DNA from: Ariolimax columbianus
Lineage: Eukaryota; Mollusca; Gastropoda; Stylommatophora; Arionidae
Length of the DNA: 64,000 nucleotides
Reading direction: 5' to 3'
Assembly (NCBI GenBank): GCA_036924085.1
Contig: JAVGWX010000014.1
Span: 35,659,619-35,723,618 of the forward strand
This document shows positions 33,540-44,800 of this stretch, piece after piece. The translations under genes were made by a program, and so were the position numbers. Position 1 is the stretch's first letter; each line of letters starts with the position of its first letter. The notes beneath the pieces were generated by a model. It was not told the DNA's origin and searched no databases. It saw only the letters and a program-made list of their open reading frames with translations.

Positions 33540-34122
33540 GCTTACAATGAGTAAGTTTTTTGTGCGCCCTGAACAAGGCGTTACGTAGTGGGTTGCAGTA
33601 AATTTATTCACTTCCCCAGCTTGCTGATGAAGGTGGCCCTGGTCCTCCAAACGGTTGTGCTATGCTTAGCTTTACTTGCGTGATGCCCACTACTACAGAG
33701 ATCACGACGATTCTCCAGATCTTTAACCAGACTGCCATGAGAACATCTCGTTTCCACGGAGAACTGCCAGAAAGTCGAGGTGGGAGTCTTTGTCAGTATA
33801 TTATACCTGACCCAGGCTAATATGTCTGATCAGTATGTTTTGCCTGATCCTGACTAACATGTCTGATCAGTATATTTAGCCTGACCCTGACTAACATGTC
33901 CGATCAGTATATTTAGCCTCACCCTGACTAACATGTCCGATCAGTATATTTAGCCTCACCCTGACTAACATGTCCGATCAGTATATTTAACCTCACCCTG
34001 ACTAACATGTCCGATCAGTATATTTAGCCTCACCCTGACTAACATGTCCGATCAGTATATTTAGCCTCACCCTGACTAACATGTCTGATCAGTATATTTT
34101 ACCTGACCGGACGTTAGTCTTC
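33540..34122 (-). mobile_element. R2 dispersed element, copy d, with 37-bp array
   Basis: The body at 33540-33790 matches copies b and e (ccctgaacaaggcgttac, gatgaaggtggccc, ttgtgctatgctt). An approximately 8-unit 37-bp array follows at 33795-34106 (core gtatatttagcctcaccctg, actaacatgtccgatca). The element ends with gaccggacgttagtc at 34107-34121, the same end as copy e. Its array units differ clearly from those of copies b and c, so the array evolved locally. Confidence 0.8.
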
Positions 34123-34495
34123 TCTCCTCACCATCCATTAGCTTTCTCTCCTCACCATCCATTAGCTTTCTCTCTCCACCATCCATTAGCTTTCTCTCTC
34201 CACCATCCATTAGCTTTCTCTCTCCACCATCCATTAGCTTTCTCTCTCCACCATCTATTAGCTTTCTCTCTCCACCATCCATTAGCTTTCTCTCTCCACC
34301 ATCCATTAGCCTTCTCTCCCCACCATCCATTAGCCTTCTCTCCTCACCATCCATTAGCCTTCTCTCCTCACCATCCATTAGCCTTCTCTCCTCACCATCC
34401 ATTAGCCTTCTCTCCTCACCATCCATTAGCCTTCTCTCCTCACCATCCATTAGCCTTCTCTCCTCCCCATCCATTAGCCTTCTCTCACCACCATC
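34113..34495. repeat. 24-bp minisatellite, core ctctcctcaccatccattag
   Basis: About sixteen units starting directly at the end of R2d, split into a left block with ctctccacc and a right block with cctcacc. Being eight codons long, it gives open frames of 132-140 codons on both strands. These are repeat artefacts. Confidence 0.94.
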
Positions 34496-34572
34496 TGATG
34501 TAGGTTAGACATGAAGAGAACTGAGAGAGAACTTGACCTTTTATAACTCTTCTCGTATTTGAATGCTCTTTT

Positions 34573-34925
34573 TTTCTTCTTCTTCTTCTTCTTCTTCTTC
34601 GTTCTCAATCTCCCGCTACCAAACTCTGAAAGGGATTAAGTAGCAAAATGTAGTCCAGAGAACGGAATGCGTTGTGTCGTAGTTTACAGCTTGACTGCGA
34701 TATTTGCACATTTCGGTCCGACACATCTAACTTCAGCAAGCATGTTTTGAGTACCGGGTTTGCATTCCCTCATCGATCCCTTCTCCTTAGCCAGTTTGCC
34801 CTGTTGTAGCCTGTTATCCAGGATCACCGCGTGGAGGTGTAGAAGGGTCTTGGCAGCTATGGTTCTCTGGTCTTGACGCTAGCAGTCAGCTTTGGGTCGC
34901 TGACCACTGCAGCTCTATCTCGCTG
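34573..34925 (-). mobile_element. R1 dispersed element, copy e
   Basis: Full-length by comparison with copy a. On the plus strand it starts with (CTT)n at about 34576-34600 (a GAA tail on the element strand), then ctcaatctcccgctacca, the core (ctaacttcagcaagcatg), and one 33-bp cassette at about 34870-34905. Confidence 0.8.
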
Positions 34926-35530
34926 TTCGAATGGCCGAGTAGATGGATCCCTTGCCTACTCACATCAGAACGGATATGTGTCGTTTCCCATAAGCAGCGC
35001 CTCTGTTCACTCAACTGTAAATAGAATTATGTTTTTATTGAACCTGATAATAACTGGCACCACGTGCAGTTATGTCGCAAGCACTTCTTCAAGGACAAAA
35101 CCGGTCACTTTTGAATTATCTTTTTTCTCTCTCTCTGTTCGTCTTCAGACATCGACTTCAATGACTCTAACACAGGCAGCACTCAACTCAAGGATTGGTA
35201 TATTTAAAATAAATTTTGTATACATATTTTTATTTTTGTTATTTGACCTTTGTGGAAGACACGAAGTTAGGCTTTCTGTTTTCCCAGAACTATTTATAGC
35301 GAGCAATTGTACAATCGATCCTCCATCATTTTCTATGACGTTTCAATCGCTTTCTGAACGTGTTTTTTCTTATATAGAGAGAAGTCTGCAGTGGACTCCA
35401 AACTCAGTATTTGAAAAGGGCTAAGCCAGTTTCAAAGCTGTTACAGAGTTCAGTAGTCTATAGAATAAATGATACAATTGACCAAAATGGTCAAGTTCTT
35501 GGTTGGAAAGGACGTGTTTTCATGAATTAG
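34926..35530. other. No gene recognised; possible exon-like pieces
   Basis: A plus frame covers 34873-35424 (183 codons), but its first part lies in R1 and it has no recognisable domain. A pyrimidine tract followed by CAG at 35125-35151 looks like a splice acceptor. No complete gene model can be made. Confidence 0.35.
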
Positions 35531-35534
35531 ATAC

Positions 35535-37270
35535 CTAATAATAATAGCTGTCCATCGTTGTCGATGAGGACCGCCGACATCATCTTTGTCACAGATTTCC
35601 CTGTTGGGTGTGGATGCGTGTGTGGCTGAACAGGCCAATGCGGGCACGAAAACATCTGCTACATAACGAGCACACGAGGTTTGTAGAAGGGGATGGTGTT
35701 CCCGCTGATCGTGATTTCCGGATCTCGCGTCTGCTCTGGGCTTTTACAACACGGTCGTCTTCGCTGGTAGCTACATCCGCTTTGACTGCGCATCTCCATT
35801 CAGATCTGTTTTGACTGCGCATCTCCAGTCAGATCTGTTTTGACTGCGCATCTCCAGTCAGATCTGTTTTGACTGCGCATCTCCAGTCAGATCTGTTTTG
35901 ACTGCGCATCTCCAGTCAGATCTGTTTTGACTGCGCATCTCCAGTCAGATCTGTTTTGACAGCTCTTCTCCAATCAGATCTGTTTTGACTGCGCTTCTTC
36001 AGTCAGATCTGTTTTGCGCAAGACATTCCGAAGTGGTGACATCTATCGTGCAACTTTTCAGTGAGTCCCTCAGACTGTCTTTCAAACGTTTCTTTGGGAG
36101 CCCTTTCTCGCGCCATCCCTCTCTCAGCTCGCCGTATAAGAGTATAAGAGCTTCTTTTGGAGCCGCTCGTCTGAAATACGGACGAGGTGTCCGGCCCATC
36201 CTAGTCGTGGTTTTTCTAGCAGGGCATGGATGCTCGGCATGTTAGCCCTCGAGATAACCTCGATGTCAGTGACACGATCGAATTTGGAATATTCGCCTCA
36301 GGCAACCTGTGTGGAAGTGGTTTAACCTCCTTGCATGTCCAGAGTATACAGTCCAGCTGTCGCAGGCGTAGTGTAGGGTTGGAATGATGGTTGCATGATA
36401 GACTTTGAATTTGGTGTTAACGCTGATGCCACGACGTGACCACACCATCGGCGCATTCTACCAAAGGCTGTGCTGGCCCTCGCTATTCTGCTTGCCACTT
36501 CATTCTCGAGGCTGACAGATCTCGACAGCGTGCTGCCCAGTTACGTGAATTTGTCAACGACATTCAGCGTCTGCCCGCTGCCTGTAATCTCTGGTTTTGT
36601 GTACGGCATGCCTGGTGCTGGTTGGTACAAGACCTCTGTTTTCTTGGCATTTATGACCAGGCCAAAATGTTTGTATTTCGGTCCATTCCCATCTGCATGT
36701 TTAGTTCTGAGTTGCTGTTCAGAGCGCAGTCGTCAGCAAACACAAGATCTCTGATTATGTCGCCAGCCATATTGGTTTTGACCTTCATTCTTCTGGGATT
36801 GAGTAGCTTGCCATCCGTGCTGTACTTTATGGGTATGCCAAGCTCCAGAGATCTGAAGGCGTCTGTCCTCGTGGCCGCACATTTCATGCAGAGCTGGGTC
36901 GGGGCGAGTACGCGTTCTTATTTTACTTGAAAAGTTTTAGAGATTTCTTCGATGTCCAGTACACTAGCACACATGCCTTCGTGTAGCTGTTTCAGCAAAG
37001 TTATGAACTTGTTAGGGCAGCCAAACTTGGACATAATCATTCAAAGTTCTCCTCTCTTTACTGTATTAAATGCCTTTGTCAAATCAATAAATGTGGTGTA
37101 CAGGGTCTCATTGTGTTTCAGTCACTTATCTTCTAATTGACGAGCGGCAAAGATCATGTCCACTGTTCCTCTTCCGGCTCTGAATCCACGTTGACTTTCT
37201 GGGAGGTGATGGCTTTGTTCAAGATGTTTGTTGAGCCGGTTGAGCAGTAAGCGCGCTAGAATCTTGCCTA
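35535..37270 (-). pseudogene. LINE reverse transcriptase with C-terminal C2H2 finger, 5'-truncated
   Basis: Read on the minus strand, pieces appear in the standard order. VVGKILARLLLNRLNKHLEQ and SQRGFRAGRGTVDMIFAARQL (about 37260-37125) come first. The catalytic FADD box (36729-36740) sits in the stretch DLVFADDCALN. HATIIPTLHYACDSWTVY and LNHFHTGCLRRIF lie in 36266-36448, and YGELREGWREKGLPKKR at about 36140. The end is a C-x2-C-x12-H-x3-H finger (35610-35672). A short ATT-type tail lies near 35537. Frameshifts and stops separate most pieces and the endonuclease is absent. Upstream of about 37270 the similarity ends abruptly. Confidence 0.87.
35784..36016. repeat. 29-bp array inside the LINE coding region, about 8 units
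   Basis: Unit core gactgcgcatctccagtcag plus atctgtttt. On the minus strand the unit is the codons for NRSDWRCAVK, a block that occurs once in the protein's normal order. At 29 bp each extra unit shifts the frame. Confidence 0.92.
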
Positions 37271-38470
37271 CAACGGAGAAAAACGATGATGTGCAAAAAG
37301 CTTCTAGAACTGTGTAATAGGGACGATATGTTGAGGGGGAACGACAAGGCAATCCCCATGGGTGATGTAACAGTTTCCGCCGGAGTAGAGAGTTTAGGAC
37401 AGGCGTGATGTGGTTGCTGATAACAAATGTACCTGAATGCGTGCCAAGGTCACTCACCGTCTCAACAAAGGAGAGCAGAGTTGGGGCAAAGAATGTGGAC
37501 AGGTAGGAGCTGACCACTGGCCTTCCGATTTGGGTAGGGAGAGAATGATTGACAGACGGATTGGCAGTAGGGCTTGCTGCGAGAGAATGAGTGACAGGTG
37601 TGCAAAGTGTTTCGTTCCAATAAGACTGAATATAGCCATCCCCTGAGATCCATTGGTCAAGCTCTGACTTTGCTTGAGTGTATATAACTCGAGACAAAGT
37701 TTAGCTCAAGAGGCTGGATGAAGAGTAGGGATAGAGAGATGAGAGAGAGAGAGAGAGAGAGACTGAATTTAGATAGTATGTTTAACTCACCGACTTAGAT
37801 AGAGGAGCGATTGATAGACTGTTTCACGAATGTTAGTGATAGAACAGGATCGCTCAAGTTGGTGTGTGAGTTTTGTATTAAGTGATAATCTGAACGTTGT
37901 GTTGTGAGGAGGACACAATGTGAACGAGGTATGTCCAGATCGCTGGCCTGAGGGGATTTGAGTGAGGAAGAGTATTTGATAAGGTGTGTTGAGGACGTAG
38001 TTAATGCGAGGTGTGTGTGATATAATTGCAAGGCAATAGAACTGGGCTTAGATAGTTGGGAATTCCATTAAGAGCTAATGCTTAAAATTTCTGCTTTAGT
38101 TAATATGTATATTAACATATATATAATAATAGAATACTTAGTTAAGATGATATGTATTGTATTGTGTTTGTAATTTCACTACTCATTTTTCTGGTATGAG
38201 TATTATATAATAAATATGTCATCTGACGTGTGCTATATTATTTGAAGTGTGTGGTCATGATGAGGTGGATGAGTATGAGAATGTTCTGAGTTAGAATAAC
38301 GGCCAGGGCAAACAGTGAGGTCTGTTACAGTGAACATTGGAAACAGGATGTCTGACGTGGTTCCTACAACACAGAAAATAAATATTGTTGAACAGATGGT
38401 CCCACAAAATGTTTGGCTTGGAAGAAGTCTGGTTTGCCACTTGTTTTTACTTTACCTCTTTATCTTTTTC
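37271..38470. other. No gene recognised; (GA)n
   Basis: A 191-codon minus frame (37122-37697) overlaps the LINE only at its end; its upstream part matches nothing I know and is probably chance fusion. (GA)n lies at 37738-37764. 38040-38230 is AT-rich. Confidence 0.4.
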
Positions 38471-38474
38471 TTCT

Positions 38475-38900
38475 AGTTCTTCGTCGTCTTCTTCTTCTTC
38501 TCCTTCTTTCTATTTGTCTCCTGAAAAAGATTTTTGAACTTGGTTTCGTAGTTTCCAGTGTGCCGCGATACCTACCCCCTTCGGCACTAGACATCCGGTT
38601 CAGAACGTCAATATTGAGACCGGGCATGCCTCACCTCTTCGATTCCTATTCTCTTAGCCAGGCTGCATGGTTGCAGTCTGTTTCCAGGAGAGCCACAAAG
38701 GCGGAATCGATCATCTATGGATCACTGACCCTATTACAAACTGGCAGATATGAGAGTCGCTGAACCTGAAACAAGCAACCAGCTAATGGTTGCTGACCCT
38801 AACACAAACAATAAGTAGTGGGTCGCTAACCCTAACACAACCAGTCAGCCATGGGTCGCTTATCCTCAAGCTATGAGTCGCTGGCTGCTGTCAGCTCATT
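38475..38900 (-). mobile_element. R1-like element, copy f, diverged, with about 4 cassette-like units
   Basis: CTT-rich start (38470-38515), then a diverged body (accgggcatgcctcacctctt, cttagccaggctgcatgg). It is followed by about four worn units of roughly 33 bp with gggtcgct.accctaacac (38720-38890). The layout is that of R1, but sequence similarity is weaker. Confidence 0.55.
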
Positions 38901-39356
38901 TCTCGCTGGTCTTTGACTCCGTTTGCTTCTGTTAAGATGGCAAGATGCTTAATTTTGTGTCGGTCTTGGATGCCTGCCGTTTTTTAAATTCAAATTATTG
39001 AAAGTCTGACTTACTTTTTTTTATGTAATTCCTTTGTTTTCAACTGTCGTTATTTTGTTCCAGATCGTGCTCTTGATTTTAACTTGAACTTTTGGTGAGC
39101 TTAGAACAGTCAGTGTCTGTTGAAACTAATTGATTAATACCCAACATCACGTCTGTGACCGTGCTCATTAGAAACAGACTATTTCAAAGCAATCTGGCCA
39201 ACGAAGTGCAGGTCAGCACTGTAATCCTCATTGAGGTGAGCTTATGGAGAAGTCACACTTTGCACTACAGTCTAGAGGAGCCCGGTACACCTTCTCAAGT
39301 ACTCTTCAGGATTAAAGGTGATTCACTGTTGTTATTGTTGTTGAATCCCCAACACT
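38901..39356. other. No gene recognised
   Basis: Mixed, T-rich DNA without recognised features. Confidence 0.35.
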
Positions 39357-39665
39357 GAGTAGAATTACTCTTATGTGTGCACTGAAAAGGACATTACGTG
39401 GAGAATTTGTCGTAGCTTTCCTCCCATTCCGTGCGTACTGATGAAGGTGGACCAGGTTCCTCTTGGCTTGGCTTCATCTGCGTGTCCCTCATTACTACGA
39501 GGATCACGTCAATCCCTCACTTTGTTAGCCAGGTTGTCACAAAAACAACCCTTTCTAGGAAGGACTTCGAGGAAGCCAAGGTGAGGGTCTTGGTCTCGGT
39601 ATGTTTTGCCTGAACCTGACTAACATGTCTGATAAGTATGTTTAGGCTGACCAGACGTTAGTCGT
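39357..39665 (-). mobile_element. R2 dispersed element, copy e, minimal cassette
   Basis: The body matches copies b and d (gcactgaaaaggacattacg, gatgaaggtggaccagg, ggaggaagccaaggtgag-like end). Only about 1.5 units of the 37-bp cassette follow (cctgaacctgactaacatgt). It then ends with gaccagacgttagtc, as copy d does. It shows what an R2 element looks like before array growth. Confidence 0.78.
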
Positions 39666-39759
39666 CCTTCACGAGATTCACTGTAACCTGCCATGAAATA
39701 TACGTCGTCAAGAGTTAAATTAATTTAAGAACATCTGGCTTTCCTAATAATAGCAGAAA

Positions 39760-39912
39760 ACAACAACAATAACAAAAACAACAACTACTACAACAACAAC
39801 AAAAGCAACTACTACTCTTACTACTACTACTACTACTACTACTACAACTGCTACTACTACCACTACTACTACTACTACTAGAAGTACTACTACTACTATT
39901 ACTACTACTTTA
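39760..39912. repeat. (CAA)n and (CTA)n trinucleotide repeats
   Basis: aacaacaa at 39761-39805, then ctactactac runs to 39909. Confidence 0.92.
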
Positions 39913-40270
39913 GCTTTCACAAATTTAAGGAAAATTGTTATAGGCTGACATCACATTCGGTTTTGCCTGACCTTGACCTCATATTTTCTGTTTCCCTTGA
40001 AACCTAGCACTACAGCGGTCGACGACAACAGGTCCCTTTATTAAGCCGCCTTCTTTGGGCTTGTTTCAAATTCTTCTGGACATTATGTTCGCATTTACCA
40101 GGAAAGGGTAATCTTCACTGAATGCAAATCATTAATAGAGTTAGCTCAGAACAAGAGCAACGAACACACCCTGCATAAGACCAGGTCAAACAAAATATGT
40201 AAGACCTCAACTGTCTCCATGCAATGTCGTCCCTCGAACTGTGGAATCAAGGGAACTGAGACTTACGTCC
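39913..40270. other. No gene recognised
   Basis: Mixed DNA that leads directly into the large array. Confidence 0.35.
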
Positions 40271-40274
40271 GAGC

Positions 40275-41835
40275 CAATGTAGAGTTGGTCAAGGGGTGTA
40301 GAGTTGGTCAGCGGGTGTAGAGTTGGTCAAGAGGTGTAGAGTTGGTCAGCGAGTGTAGAGTTGGTAAAGGGGTGTACAGTTGGTCAAGGGGTATAGAGTT
40401 GGTCAAGGGGTGTAGAGTTGGTCAAGGGCTGTAGAGTTGGTCAAGGGGTGTAGAGTTGGTTGGGGGGTGTAGAGTTGGTCAGCGGGTGTAGAGTTGGTCA
40501 AGGGGTGTAGAGTTGGTCAAGGGGTGTAGAGTTGGTTGGGGGGTGTAGAGTTGGTTTGGCGGTGTAGAGTTGGTTGGGGGGGGGGGGGGGGGCGGGTGTA
40601 GAGTTGGTTAGGGGGTGTAGAGATGGTTGGGGGGTGTAGAGTTGGTTAGGGGGTGTAGAGTTGGTCAAGGGGTGTACAGTTGGTCAAGGGATGTAGAGTT
40701 GGTTGGGGGGTGTAGAGTTGGTCAGGGGGTGTAGAGTTGGTCAAGGGGTGTAGAGTTGGTCAAGGGGTGTAGAGTTGGTGAAGGGGTGTAGAGTTGGATG
40801 GGGGGTGTAGAGTTGGTTGGGCGGTGTAGAGTTTGTGAAGGGGTGTAGAGTTGGTTGGGGGGTGTAGAGTTAGTTGCGGGGTGTAGAGTTGGTCAAGGGG
40901 TGTAGAGTTGGTTGGAGGGTGTAGAGTTGGTCAGGGGGTGTAGAGTTGGTCAAGGGGTGTAGAGTTGGTCAAGGGGTGTAGAGTTGGTTGGGGGGTGTAG
41001 AGTTGGTCAGGGGGTGTAGAGTTGGTCAAGGGGGTGTAGAGTTGGTCAAGGGGTGTAGAGGTGGTTGGGGGGTGTAGAGTTGGTTGGGGGGTGTAGAGTT
41101 GGTTAGCGGGTGTAGAGTTGGTCAGGAGGTGTAGAGTTGGTAAAGGGGTGTAGAGTTGGTTGGGGGGTGTAGAGTTGGTTGGGGAGTGTAGAGTTGGTCA
41201 AGGGGTGTAGAGTTGGTTGGGGGGGGGGGGGTGCAGAGTTGGTTGGGGGGTGTAGAGTTGGTCAAGGGGTGTAGAGTTGGTTGGGGGGTGTAGAGTTGGT
41301 CAGGGGGTGTAGAGTTGGTTGGGGGGTGTAGAGTTGGTCAAGGGGTGTAGAGTTGGTTGGGGGGTGTAGAGTTGGTCAGGGGGTGTAGAGTTGGTCAAGG
41401 GGTGTAGAGTTGGTCAAGGGGTGTAGAGTTGGTTGGGGGGTGTAGAGTTGGTCAGGGGGTGTAGAGTTGGTCAAGGGGTGTAGAGTTGGTCAAGGGGTGT
41501 AGAGTTGGTTGGGGGGTGTAGAGTTGGTTGGGGGGTTTGGAGTTGGTTAGCGGGTGTAGAGTTGGTCAGGAGGTGTAGAGTTGGTCAAGGGGTGTAGAGT
41601 TGGTCAAGGGGTGTAGAGTTGGTCAAGGGGTGTAGAGTTAGTCTGGGGGTATAGAGCTGGTCTGTGGGGTATAGAGTTGGTCTGGGGGTGTAGAGTTGGT
41701 CGAGAGGTGTAGAGTTTGTCGAGGGGTGTAGATTTGGTTGGGGAGGGGGGAGGTGTAGAGTTGGTAAGGGGGTGTAGAGTTGGTCAGGGTGTGTAGAGTT
41801 GGTCAGGAGGTGTAGAGTTGGTCAGGGAGTGTAGA
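40275..41835. repeat. Array subfamily A: gtagagttggtcaaggggt
   Basis: The left 1.6 kb uses gtagagttgg instead of gtagggttgg, and tcaagggg or ttgggggg spacers. Slipped G-runs occur (40576-40592, 41217-41231). It passes into subfamily B over a few hundred bases around 41.7-41.9 kb. Confidence 0.9.
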
Positions 41836-44800
41836 GTTGGTCAGAAGGTGTAGGGCTGGTTCTGGTGTGTAGGGTTGGTCAGGGGGTGTAGAGTTGGTCA
41901 GGGGGTTGTAGGGTTGGTTCTGGTGTGTAGGGTGGGTCAGGGTGTGTAGGGTTGGATCTGGTGTGTAGGGTTGGTCAGGGTGTGTAGGGTTGGTTCTGGT
42001 GTGTAGGGTTGGTCAGGGTGTGTAGGCTTGGTTCTGGTGTGTACGATTGGTTCTGGTGTGTAGGGTTGGTCAGGGTGTGTAGGGTTGGTTCTGGTGTAGG
42101 ATTGGTCAGGGGGTGTAGGGTTGGTCAGGGAGTGTAGGGTTGGTTCTGGTGTGTAGGGTTGGTTCTAGTATGTAGGGTTGGTTATGGTGTGTAGGGTTGG
42201 TCAGGGTGTGTAGGGTTGGTTCTGGTGTGTAGGGTTGGTTCTGGTGTGTAGGGTTGGTCAGGGTGTGTAGGGTTGGTTCTGGTGTGTAGTGTAGGTTCTG
42301 GTGTGTAGGATTGGTTCTGGTGTAGGGTTGGTCAGGGTGTTTAGAGTTGGTTCTGGTGTGTATGGTTGGTTCTGGTGTGTAGGGTTGGTTCTGGTGTGTA
42401 GGGTTGGTTCTGGTGTGTAGGGTTGGTCAGGGTGTGTAGGGTTGGTTCTGGTGTGTAGGGTTGGTTCTGGTGTGTAGGGTTGGTCAGGGTGTGTAGGGTT
42501 GGTTCTGGTGTGTAGTGTAGGTTCTGGTGTGTAGGATTGGTTCTGGTGTAGGGTTGGTCAGGGTGTGTAGAGTTGGTTCTGGTGTGTAGGGTTGGTTCTG
42601 GTGTGTAGGGTTGGTTCTGGTGTGTAGGGTTGGTTCTGGTGTGTAGGGTTGGTTCTGTTGTGTAGGGTTGGTAAGGGTGTGTATGGTTGGTCAGGGTGTC
42701 TAGGGTTGATCAGGGTGTGTAGGGTTGGTCTAAGGGTGTAGGGTTGGTAAGGGTGTGTAGGGTTGGTCAGGATGTGTAGGGTTGGTTGTGGTGTGGGAAG
42801 GGTTGTCTGGGGGTGTAGGGTTGGTTCTGGTGTGTGTAGAGTTGGTCTGGGGGTGTAGCGTTGGTTCTGGTGTGTCAAGGCTTGGTCTTGGGGTGTAGGG
42901 TTGGTTCTGGTGTGTAGGGTTGGTCAGGGTGTGTAGGGTTGGTCAGGGTGTGTAGGGTTGGTCTGGGGGTGTAGGGTTGGTTCTGATGTGTAGGGTTGGT
43001 CAGGGTGTGTAGGGTTGGTTCTGGTGTGTAGGGTTGGTCAGGGGGTGTAGGGTTGGTCGGGGGGTGTAGGGTTGGTTCTGGTGTGTAGGGTTGGTTCTAG
43101 TATGTAGGCTTGGTTCTGGTGTGTAGGGTTGGTCAGGGTGTGTAGGGTTGGTCAGAGTGTAGGTTTTGTCGGGGTGTAGGGTTGGTCAGGGTGTGTAGGT
43201 TTGGTTACGGTGTGTAGGGTTGGTCAGGGTGTGTAGGGTTGACCTGGGTTTGTAGGGTTGATTCTGGTGTAGGGTTGGTCAGGGTGTGTATGGTTGGTTC
43301 TAATGTGTAGGGTTGGTCAGAGTGTGTAGGATTGGTTCTGGTGTATGGTTGGTCAGGGTGTGTAGGATTGGTTCTGGTGTGTAGGGTTGGTTCTTGTGCG
43401 TAGGGTTGGTTCTGGTGTGTAGGGTTGGTTAAGGTGTGTAGGGTTGGTTCTGCTGTGTAGGGTTGGTCAGATTCTGTATGGTTGGTCAGGGGGTGTAGGG
43501 TTGGTCAGGGTGTGTAGGGTTGGTCTGGGGGTGTAGGGTTGGTCAGGGTGTGTAGGGCTGGTCAGGGTGTGTAGGGTTGGTTGTGGTGTGTGAAGGGTTG
43601 GTCTTGGGGTGTAGGGTTGGTTCTGGTGTGTAGGGTTGGTCAGAGTGTGTAGGGTTTGTCAGGGTGTGTAGGGTTGGTCAGGATGTGTAGGTTTGGTCCG
43701 GGGTTGTAGGATTGGTCAGGGTGTGTAGGGTTGGTCAGGGGGTGTAGGGTTGGTTAGGGAATGTAGGGTTGGTTCTGGTTTTAAGGGTTGGTTCTGGTGT
43801 GTAGGGTTGGTTCTGGTGTGAAGGGTTGGTCAGGGTGTGTAGGGTTGGTCAGGGTGCGTAGGGCTGGTCAGAGTGTAGGTTTGGTCGGGGTGTAGGGTTG
43901 GTCAGGGTATGTAGGGTTGGTTAGGGTGTGTAGGGTTGGTCAGGGTGTGTAGAGTTGGCCTGGGTTTGTAGGGATGGTTCTGGTGTGTAGGGCTGGTCAG
44001 GGTGTGTAGGGTTGGTTCTAATGTGTAGGGTTGGTCAGAGTGTGTAGGGTTGGTCAGGTTGTGTACGGTTGGTTCTAATGTGTAGGGTTGGTCAGAGTGT
44101 GTAGGGTTGGTCAGGGTGTGTAGGGTTGGTCAGGGGTTGTAGGGTTGGTCAGGGTGTGTAGGATTGGCTCTAATGTGTAGGGTTGGTCAGAGTGTGTAGG
44201 GTTGGTCAGGGTGTGTAGGGTTGGTCAGGGGGTGTAGGGTTAGTCAGGGTGTTTAGGGTTGGCAAAGGTGTGTAGGGTTGGCTCTGGTGTGTAGGGTTTG
44301 GTTCTGGTGTGTAGGGTTGGTTCTGATGTGTAGGGTTGGTTCTAGTGTGTAGGGTTGGTTCTGGTGTGTAGGGTTGGTTCTGGTGTGTAGGGTTGGTCAG
44401 GGTGTGTAGGGTTGGTCATGGTGTGTAGGGATGGTCAGGTGGATAGGGTTGGTTCTGGTGTGTAGGGTTGGTTCTGGTGTGTAGGGTTGGTTCTGGTGTG
44501 TAGGGTTGGTTCTAGTGTGTAGCGTTGGTCAGGATGTGTAGGGTTGGTCAGGTGGATAGGGTTGGCTCTGGTGTGTAGGTTTGGTTCTGGTGTGTAGGGT
44601 TGGTCAGGGTGTGTAGGGTTGGTCAGGGTTTGTAGAGTTGGTCAAGGTGTGTAGGGATGGTCAGGGTGTGTAGGGTTGGTCAGTATGTGTAGGGTTGGTT
44701 CTGGTGTGTAGTTATTGGTCTGGGTGTGTAGGGTTGGTTTTGGTGTGTAGGGTTGGTTCTAGTGTGTAGTGTTGGTCAGGGTGTGTAGAGTTGGTTCTGG

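Noticed and set aside
37122..37697. 191-codon minus frame as a host gene fused to RT
   Set aside because: Only the last 50 codons are recognisable (LINE RT). The rest shows no domain and the join coincides with the LINE truncation point.
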